Shown: positions 58,101-64,000 of the stretch, piece after piece
Layout: each line of letters starts with the position of its first letter
Position numbering within the stretch: position 1 is the stretch's first letter
From: JAMXLO01 sp963819855
GTDB lineage: Bacteria > Pseudomonadota > Alphaproteobacteria > Acetobacterales > Acetobacteraceae
Direction of reading: 5' to 3'
NCBI GenBank assembly: GCA_963819855.1
Contig: CAWFYC010000028.1
Location: forward strand, 1-64,000
DNA length: 64,000 nucleotides
Translations under genes and position numbers: made by a program
Notes under the pieces: model-generated
Seen by the model: the letters and a program-made list of their open reading frames with translations, nothing else
Databases searched by the model: none
What the model was told of the DNA's origin: nothing

Positions 58101-58301
58101 ATGGCGGCGCTGTTGGGCGCACTGCCGCTGGCACTCGGTGCCGGAACCGGATCCGAACTGCGCCGGCCGCTCGGCGTCGCGATCGTCGGCGGCCTGCTGC
58201 TCAGCCAGTTCCTGACGCTCTACACGACGCCGGTGATCTATCTCGCGTTCGCGCGTTTGGCGGCGCGTGTGCGACGCGTGCCGGCAGCGGCGGCGCCATG
58301 A
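55146..58301 (+). CDS. RND efflux permease 1 (MdtB-like), three frameshifts
   Basis: Reads intact to about 57480: N-terminal TM1 (TTLLTVAVVVLGLLGYRLLP), porter loops, TM segments around 330-540 with GFVVDDAIVMIENIARY. Inserted bases near 57484, 57587 and 57597 then break the frame; removing them joins to LITHQGLFPSATISFNLPAG and on to KKNAIMMVDFALDAERSEGR. Restored length 1,051 fits AcrB/MdtB pumps (12 TM, proton-driven). The conserved Asp pair in TM4 (VVDD) is present. With the adaptor and a second permease it forms an mdtABC-type heteromeric pump. Confidence 0.85.
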
Positions 58302-58311
58302 TCCGCCGGAC

Positions 58312-61300
58312 ATGAACGTCTCCGCGCCCTGGATTCGTCGTCCGGTCGCGACGACGCTGATCGCCATCGGCATTCTGCTGATCGGTATCGTCGCCTATGT
58401 GCGTCTGCCGATCGCGGCACTGCCGTCGGTCGATCGCCCCACCATCGCGCTGTGGGCGGGACTGCCCGGTGCCAGCGCGGACACCGTTGCCTCTGCGTTG
58501 GCGCAGCCGCTGGAACGGCAGATCGGCATCATCCCCGGCGTCGTCGAGATGCGTTCGTTCAGCGCCACCGGCGGGACCGAGCTCACCGTCCAGTTCCAGC
58601 TGGACAAGAACATCGATGCCGCGGCCGGCGCGGTCCAGGCGGCGATCAATGCCGCGGGTCCAAGCCTGCCCAAGGATCTGCCTTCGCCGCCGGGCTACTG
58701 GAAGGCCAATCCGGCTGGCGTGGCGGTCATCACGCTCGCGCTCACCTCCGAGGTGCTCGATCCCAGCGACATCTATGACATCGCGGATACCATCGTGACG
58801 CAGCAGATCTCTGCAGGCTCCCTGGCGTCTCCCAGGTGTCGATCAGCGGCGCCGATCGGGGCGCCGTGCGCATCCGTGTGGACCCAGGCCGGATCGCCGC
58901 GATGCATGTGTCGCTCGAGCAGATCCGCGCGGCAGTCCGCGATGCGCACGGTCAATCTGCCGAAGGGCAGGCTCAGTCTGGACGGTCAGTCCTGGACCAT
59001 CGTCGCCAACGACCAGTTGTTCAAGGCGCCGACAGTATCGCGACATCGTCGTGACCTGGCGCAACGGCGCGCCGGTGCTGCTGCGTGACGTCGCCGATGT
59101 CACCGACAGCGTGGTCAACGCCCGGCTGGCCGGGTGGTACAACAACGAACCCGGCGTGGTGATCCGCGTCTACAAGCAGGCCGGATGCCAACATCGTCGC
59201 GACGGTCGACGCGGTGAAGGAACTGCTGCCGCGGCTGGAACATTGGATGCCGCCAGCGGTCAAGGTGCATGTGATCTTCGACCGCACCAAGCTGATCCGC
59301 GCCGCCATCGCCGATGTGCAATTGACCATCATGGTGGCGATCGCGCTGGTGGTGCTGGTCGTCGCGCTGTTCCTTCGGCGCAGCCAGCGCCACGGTCATT
59401 CCCGCGCTGGCCATCCCGGTCGCGCTTGCGGCCACGCTCGCGGTGATGGAGCGGCTTGGCTACAGCCTCGACAATCTCACGCTGATGGCGCTGACCGTCG
59501 CGATCGGCTTCGTGGTCGATGATGCGGTGATCATGATCGAGAATATCATGCGCCACATGGAGACCGGCGCGACAGCCGCTGCGGGCGGCGCTCGCGGGTG
59601 CGCGGCAGATCGGCTTCACCGTGCTCTCGATCACCGCGGCGCTGGTGGCGGCGCTGATCCCGGTGCTGTTCATGCCCGACGTCGTTGGACGCTATTTCCG
59701 CGAGTTCGGCATCACGCTGGTCGCCGCAATCGTCGCCTCGGCGCTGGTGTCGCTGAGCCTGACGCCGATGCTGTGCAGCCGCTTCCTGCGCCAGGTCGAA
59801 CGTCGCCGATCGCCGCGACTCGCTACTGTTGCGCGGCTATCTGCGCAGCCTCGGCTGGGTGTTGCGCCATCGCGCCCTGACGGTGGCGGCCGCGACTGAC
59901 GGTCACCGCCGGCAGCGTGTTCCTCTATCTCGACATGCCCAAGGGGTTCATGCCGACACAGGACACCGGCGTGATCTCCGTGCGCACCATCACCACATCC
60001 AATGTGTCGTTCACCGCCATGACGACGTTGCAGCGCACCGTGTCTGACGGCGATTCTCGAAGACCCCGCGGTCGAGGGGCTGAATTCCTATATCGGCACC
60101 GACAACGGCGAGGTGCTGAGCAACGGCCAGATGCTGGTCGCACTGAAGCCGCCATCCGTGCGCCAGATGACCATCCAGCAGGTGATCGCGCGGCTGCGCG
60201 AACGTCTGGCGAAGGTGCAGGGCGTGCGAACCTTCTTCACGCCGATTCAGGACCTGGTGCTCGGCGTACAGAGCAGCGCCTCGCGCTATCAGTACACGCT
60301 CACCGCCGAGCGACCCAGACCATCTCGAGCAGTGGGCCGACAAGATGCGGCGGGCGATGGCCGATCTGAAGGGAACGCTGAACGACGTCATCAGCAGCAA
60401 CGAGATCGCCGGCTTGCAGGCAGGATCTGGAGATCGACCGCGTGCGCGCCGCGGCGATGGGCGTGACGCCGCTGGCGGTCGACAACACGTTGTATGATGC
60501 GTTCGGCCAGCGCCAGATTCGCACCATCTATCTGCCGCACAATTATTCGCGTGTGGTGTTGGAGGCGGGACCGGCGATGCAGGCGGATCCTGCCTCGCTC
60601 AACACGGTGTTCGTGCCTGGCACCCGCGGCGGACAGGTGCCGCTGGCAGCCCTGACACGGCTCGGACGCAGTCACGGCGCCATGTGGATGGTGCACAGCG
60701 GTCAGTTCCCCGCCGTGACGATTTCGTTCGATACTGGTGCCGGGGGTTTCGATCGGTCAGGCGATCGACGCGATCCGCGGTCTGGAGCGCACGCTGCATC
60801 TGCCGGACGACATCCGCGCTGAATTCCGCGGCGAGGCCGGCGAGGCGGCAAAATCCGGCACCCAGCAACTCTATCTGTTCCTTGCCGCGGTGTTCGCGGT
60901 CTATGTCGTACTCGGCGTGCTGTACGAAAGCTATGCCCATCCGTTCACCATCCTGACCACGCTGCCGCCGGCGATCTTCGGTGCGTTGCTGGCGATGCGC
61001 ATCGTCAACATCGAATTCACGCTGATCACCACCATCGGCTGCATCCTGCTGGTCGGCATGGTGATGAAGAACGCCATCATGATGGTGGATTTTGCCCTTG
61101 CAGGCGGAGCGTCAGGATGGCCTGTCGCCGTTCGACGCGATCATGCTCGCGGCACGGCGGCGGGTGCGGCCGATCGTGATGACCACGCTGGTAGCCGTGC
61201 TGAGCGCGGTACCGTTGGCAGTCGGTACCGGGCCTGGCTTCGAGCTGCGCCAGCCGCTGGGCGTTTCGATCGTCGGCGGGCTGCTCGCGTCGCAACTGCT

Positions 61301-61388
61301 GACGCTCTACACGACGCCGGTGATCTACCTGCTGATCGGGCGCTTACCAGGACGCAGGCTGCGAAGCGTTGATATGTCAGTTCGGTGA
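58312..61388 (+). pseudogene. RND efflux permease 2 (MdtC-like), 14 single-base insertions
   Basis: From ATG 58312 it reads MNVSAPWIRRPVATTLIAIG, LPIAALPSVDRPTIAL. It then breaks repeatedly: near 58811, 58817, 58950, 59035, 59186, 59382, 59574, 59800, 59895, 60049, 60316, 60423, 60736 and 61100. Each break is resolved by removing one base. The corrected product is 1,020 residues ending LPGRRLRSVDMSVR, with TM4 GFVVDDAVIMIENIMRHMET and MKNAIMMVDFALQ, a normal MdtC length. I found no stop-creating substitution. Either error-ridden sequence or a very odd pseudogene. Confidence 0.8.
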
Positions 61389-61467
61389 CATCAGGGTGTG
61401 ATGATTGCAATGGCTTGGCGAACTCGGCATGTAGCCGGCGGTTGGCGCTGGCAACAGGGGTCACAAC

Positions 61468-61812
61468 ATGAAGATGGCAGTGGAGCCGGTCGGTCCAGGT
61501 GTGGTCAAGGTCATTCTGGATGGACGGCTGGACATCACCGGCGCCAGCGTCATCGATCTGCAGTTCAACGCGATCGCCGGTTCGCATCGCGGCGTCGTGG
61601 TCGATCTGGCCGGTGTCAGCTTCCTGGCATCGATCGGTATCAGGACGCTGCTGCTGGGCGCCAAGACCATGCAGCGCCGCGGCGGCTGTCTGGTTTTGCT
61701 GAATCCGGTCGAGGAGGTCGAGCGCGTGCTGGACGTGATGGGTGTCACCGACCTGATGCCGGTCTATCGCGACAGCGGGGCGGCGCTGGCGGCTGCGTCC
61801 AACCCGGCCTGA
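61468..61812 (+). CDS. STAS-domain anti-sigma factor antagonist
   Basis: 114 residues, whole length a STAS domain of the SpoIIAA/RsbV type: KVILDGRLDITGASVIDLQF, GVVVDLAGVSFLASIGIRTL and RGGCLVLLNPVEEVERVL. The Ser in FLASIGIRT is the expected phosphorylation site of the partner kinase. An HATPase anti-sigma-factor gene follows, forming the usual antagonist/kinase pair of a partner-switching system. No sigma factor gene is adjacent. Confidence 0.88.
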   Translation: MKMAVEPVGPGVVKVILDGRLDITGASVIDLQFNAIAGSHRGVVVDLAGVSFLASIGIRTLLLGAKTMQRRGGCLVLLNPVEEVERVLDVMGVTDLMPVYRDSGAALAAASNPA

Positions 61813-61838
61813 GCGACGATCCCATCGCGGTGGACGAC

Positions 61839-62246
61839 ATGCACCGCCTGTCGCTGCGCAACGACCGTGCCGAGATCGCGCGGCTGACGACATGGATCGA
61901 CGATCTTGTCGCACCCCTCCGCCTGTCGCCGCGCACGGCGAATGCGTTGCACCTTTGCCTGGAGGAGGCCGTCACCAACGTTGTCGCTCACGCATTCGAG
62001 CCCGGCACGGTGCACGACGTGGAGGTCGCGCTATGGCGTGATGACTCCGGCCTGCAAGCCGAGATAACCGACGACGGCTACCCGTTCGATCCGCTGTCGC
62101 ATATGCTGCCCGAGGCCCCCAAGGATCTCGAGTCAGCCCCGATCGGTGGTCTGGGGATCAAGCTGATGCGCAGCTTTGCCGAGCGGATCGCCTACCATCG
62201 GGTGGGATCGACGAATCGGCTGACGTTATCGTTTTCGATCCCTTGA
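61839..62246 (+). CDS. HATPase anti-sigma regulatory factor (RsbW/SpoIIAB-like)
   Basis: 135 residues from ATG 61839 (a GTG at 61830 is also possible). GHKL ATPase core: N-box HLCLEEAVTNVVAHAF, G1 box ITDDGYPFDP and glycine-rich IGGLGIKLMRSFAERIAYHR. It should phosphorylate the upstream STAS protein and bind a sigma factor or other target. Its stop is 53 bases before a palindromic repeat that may end the transcript. Confidence 0.85.
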   Translation: MHRLSLRNDRAEIARLTTWIDDLVAPLRLSPRTANALHLCLEEAVTNVVAHAFEPGTVHDVEVALWRDDSGLQAEITDDGYPFDPLSHMLPEAPKDLESAPIGGLGIKLMRSFAERIAYHRVGSTNRLTLSFSIP

Positions 62247-62299
62247 ACACACAGGGACGTAGTGCTCCGACGCAAACTGCCTCCTATGTCGGGGGGCTC

Positions 62300-62383
62300 G
62301 ATGGGTTTCGCTGCGCTCTACCCATCCTACGGCGACGCGCAGACGCCAACTCGTAGGATGGGTAGAGCGCAGCGAAACCCATC
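62300..62383. repeat. dispersed palindromic element, copy 2
   Basis: Perfect 31-base arms (62300-62330, 62353-62383) around a 22-base spacer; same arms as the element at 27982-28075, spacer inverted and differing by one base. It sits between the convergent anti-sigma gene and folD, where it could act as a bidirectional terminator. Confidence 0.85.
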
Positions 62384-62417
62384 ACCTAGCGGCGATTCGA
62401 CTTTCCCTGAAACCGCA

Positions 62418-63266
62418 TTAGCCACCCGATCGCCGGCGCAGCGCGGCGTCGACGGTGTTCTCCAACAGGCAGGCAATCGTCATCGGACCAACGCCGCCCG
62501 GCACCGGCGTGATCGCGCCGGCGACCTCGACAGCTTCGGCGAATGCCACATCGCCGACCAGCCGACCGTCCGTCAGCCGATTGACACCAACATCGATCAC
62601 CGTCGCTCCCGGCGCGATCCAGTCACCGCGCACCAGTTCGGGTCTGCCGACGGCGGCCACGATGATGTCCGCGCGACGGCACTCGGCGGCGAGATCGCGC
62701 GTGCGGGAGTGGACCGTGGTGACGGTGGCGTTGGCACCGAGCAGCAGCGTCCCCATCGGCCGCCCCACGATGGTGGAACGGCCCAACACCACGGCGCGCG
62801 CGCCCTCCAGCGAAGTGCCAGCCTCGGCCAGCAGCTTCATCACGCCGGCCGGAGTGCACGGGATCAGTGCCGGATAGCCGCTTGCGAGGCGGCCGACATT
62901 CAACGGATGGAACCCGTCGACATCCTTGGCCGGATCGACCGCCTCGATCACCGCCTGGGAGGCGATCTGCCGCGGCAAAGGAAGCTGTACCAGGATCCCA
63001 TCCACCGCCGGATCGGCGTTCAGGCGGGCGATCTGGGTGATCAGCGCTTCCTCGGAGACATCGGCCGACAGCCGGATCGTATGTGCGGCGATACCTGCGG
63101 CTTTCGCCGCACGGTCCTTGGCGCGCACGTAGATCGCGCTTGCCGGATTGTCGCCGACCAGCACCACAGCCAGGCCCGGACGGAACGGCAGTGTAGCGAC
63201 CTGCTCGGCGAGCCGTGCCCGCAGTACGACCGCCACAGCCCTGCCGTCGATGATCCGCGCGGTCAC
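62418..63266 (-). CDS. folD: bifunctional methylenetetrahydrofolate dehydrogenase/cyclohydrolase
   Basis: 282 residues. Converts 5,10-methylene-THF to 10-formyl-THF in two steps in the cytoplasm. Signatures: catalytic YVRAKDRAAKAAGI (Tyr and Lys), DGILVQLPLP, KDVDGFHPLNVG, NADP-binding VVLGRSTIVGRPMGTLLL and PVPGGVGPMTIACLLENT. Its start overlaps the stop of the DUF167 gene by 4 bases, the last gene of a yggT-DUF167-folD unit. Confidence 0.95.
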   Translation of the reverse strand: MTARIIDGRAVAVVLRARLAEQVATLPFRPGLAVVLVGDNPASAIYVRAKDRAAKAAGIAAHTIRLSADVSEEALITQIARLNADPAVDGILVQLPLPRQIASQAVIEAVDPAKDVDGFHPLNVGRLASGYPALIPCTPAGVMKLLAEAGTSLEGARAVVLGRSTIVGRPMGTLLLGANATVTTVHSRTRDLAAECRRADIIVAAVGRPELVRGDWIAPGATVIDVGVNRLTDGRLVGDVAFAEAVEVAGAITPVPGGVGPMTIACLLENTVDAALRRRSGG

Positions 63267-63565
63267 AGCGCGGCCAGCTTGGCGCCGAGTACCGTGGGAT
63301 CGCCGGCGACGTGCAGCGTCTTCTCGCGGCTGGTGGCACCGAGAGCGAGACGGACCGCGGACGGCGCCAGACCGAGCGCGTCAGCCAGCGTGGCGCAGGC
63401 GGCACGGTTGGCGCGGCCGCCTTCCGCTGCCTCGGTGACGCAGATGCGCAGGCGCTGGCCGTCGGCGGCGCCGACCGCACCGTGCAAGCCAGGCCGGCGC
63501 GCCTTCGGCTGCACCTTTACCGCAACCGCGACGCCGTCGGGCAGCCTGCGCCAGAAGCCGCTCAA
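63263..63565 (-). CDS. DUF167 (UPF0235/YggU-like) protein
   Basis: 100 residues from a TTG start at 63565 that overlaps the yggT stop (TTGA). Motifs AVAVKVQPKARRPGL, LRICVTEAAEGGRANRAACA and LALGATSREKTLHVAGD define the family. Small cytosolic protein of unknown role, widely linked with yggT. No ATG is available in frame without entering yggT, so TTG is favoured. Confidence 0.85.
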   Translation of the reverse strand: MSGFWRRLPDGVAVAVKVQPKARRPGLHGAVGAADGQRLRICVTEAAEGGRANRAACATLADALGLAPSAVRLALGATSREKTLHVAGDPTVLGAKLAAL

Positions 63566-63861
63566 TAGATGCTCCGCATCACGCTGACCTCGATCTCGCC
63601 CAGCAGCATGCGCGCCGCCTGCAGCAACAGGATCAGGATGATCGGGCTGATGTCGATGCCGCCAAGATTGGGCATCAGATTGCGGATCGGCCGCAGCGCC
63701 GGCTCGGTGATGCGATACAGGAAATCGCCGATCGTCCAGACCAGCCGGTTGCGCGTGTCCAGCACACCGAAGCTGGTCAGGAGGCTGAACACCGCAGCCA
63801 GGATCACCGCCCACATATACAGGCTGAGCAGCCGGTCCACGAGCCAGAACAGGGCCATCAT
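63562..63861 (-). CDS. YggT family membrane protein
   Basis: 99 residues with two hydrophobic segments (about 4-28 and 67-88) and the family motif RITEPALRPIRNLMPNLGGIDISP between them. YggT/Ycf19 proteins are integral membrane proteins tied to cell envelope or osmotic functions. First gene of the yggT-DUF167-folD unit. Tandem Met codons make 63861 or 63858 the start. Confidence 0.88.
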   Translation of the reverse strand: MMALFWLVDRLLSLYMWAVILAAVFSLLTSFGVLDTRNRLVWTIGDFLYRITEPALRPIRNLMPNLGGIDISPIILILLLQAARMLLGEIEVSVMRSIY

Positions 63862-63938
63862 CGAGGGCGGTCTCCCAAGGGTCGGCGGAAGCTAGCGGCC
63901 GGTGATTCGATCCGCAACCTGCACGAACGCCACCTTGC

Positions 63939-63968
63939 TTGACTTTCGCCAGGGCTCCTGAGCATTGT
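63939..63968 (+). promoter_or_regulatory. candidate promoter of the tRNA at the right edge
   Basis: TTGACT (63939-63944), 18 bases, then CATTGT; the latter is a weak -10 element. It is correctly placed about 17 bases before the tRNA 5' end. Confidence 0.3.
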
Positions 63969-63984
63969 CCGCGCCCTGCGGGAC

Positions 63985-64000
63985 GGGGCTGTAGCTCAGT
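63985..64000 (+). tRNA. 5' end of a tRNA gene, cut by the window edge
   Basis: The last 16 bases ggggctgtagctcagt are an acceptor 5' strand followed by TA and the D-stem GCTC, as in many tRNAs; tRNA-Ala is the commonest with this start. Identity cannot be fixed without the anticodon. Confidence 0.65.

Noticed and set aside
58312..61388. Programmed frameshifting in the RND permease
   Set aside because: Fourteen unrelated sites, no slippery sequences or pseudoknots; technical error or pseudogene is far simpler.

Overview
The window is high-GC bacterial chromosome, most likely from an alphaproteobacterium of the Acetobacteraceae type (Rhodospirillales). The call rests on overall gene style: MreB, FolD, YggT and DUF167, an Nlp-type regulator, a BKACE next to a zinc alcohol dehydrogenase, PEP-CTERM and TPR-sulfotransferase genes, and a small conserved protein at 51.3 kb that I recall from that family. 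No rRNA gene or species marker is present, so the genus is open. Coding is dense, with transposon remnants and accessory genes between housekeeping genes.

Layout. 0-4.4 kb: a small lipoprotein, a three-gene minus-strand block (secreted protein, lipocalin-like protein, NRDE protein), then decayed IS3, IS110 and DUF6398 pieces. 4.4-15.1 kb: an S9 peptidase, an EnvZ/OmpR-type two-component pair with a divergent exported protein, mreB beside an alkA fragment, a divergent S24-repressor/Nlp switch, two convergent single-domain receivers, a 3-hydroxyisobutyrate dehydrogenase-like enzyme and two exported unknowns. 15.2-29.7 kb: two TPR-sulfotransferase paralogues, a fatty-acid-hydroxylase-like membrane enzyme, a PEP-CTERM protein behind a very good sigma-54 promoter, an RlpA lipoprotein, a VOC enzyme with an MFS transporter, a five-unit repeat protein, an M20 peptidase and a coupled secreted/zinc-ribbon pair. 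29.7-42.3 kb: a two-partner secretion operon (TpsB transporter, about 2,600-residue TpsA adhesin) whose last gene encodes a CHAT-protease lipoprotein. 43.1-49 kb: a MetA-pathway-like outer-membrane protein, a cytochrome P450 with an export signal, an IS256 remnant, tRNA-Arg(CCT), an alcohol dehydrogenase and a BKACE enzyme. 49.1-51.3 kb: a compact three-gene unit ending in a caspase-like protease. 51.3-64 kb: an MFS/VOC pair, an MdtABC-type RND efflux operon, a STAS/HATPase anti-sigma pair, yggT-DUF167-folD, and the first 16 bases of a tRNA at the right edge.

Two things stand out. First, there are two protease-centred units: the caspase operon, whose two small partners I cannot assign, which looks like a conflict or cell-suicide cassette; and the secreted-adhesin operon with its CHAT-protease lipoprotein. 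Second, many otherwise good genes are broken by single-base indels. I count about 27 insertions (14 in the second RND permease alone) and 5 deletions, the latter all explicable as CCC to CC. Almost no stop-creating substitutions accompany them, and restoring frame gives normal family lengths. Sequencing or assembly error is at least as likely as real pseudogenisation.

All functional statements come from reading the translated sequence and remembered family motifs; no database search was run.
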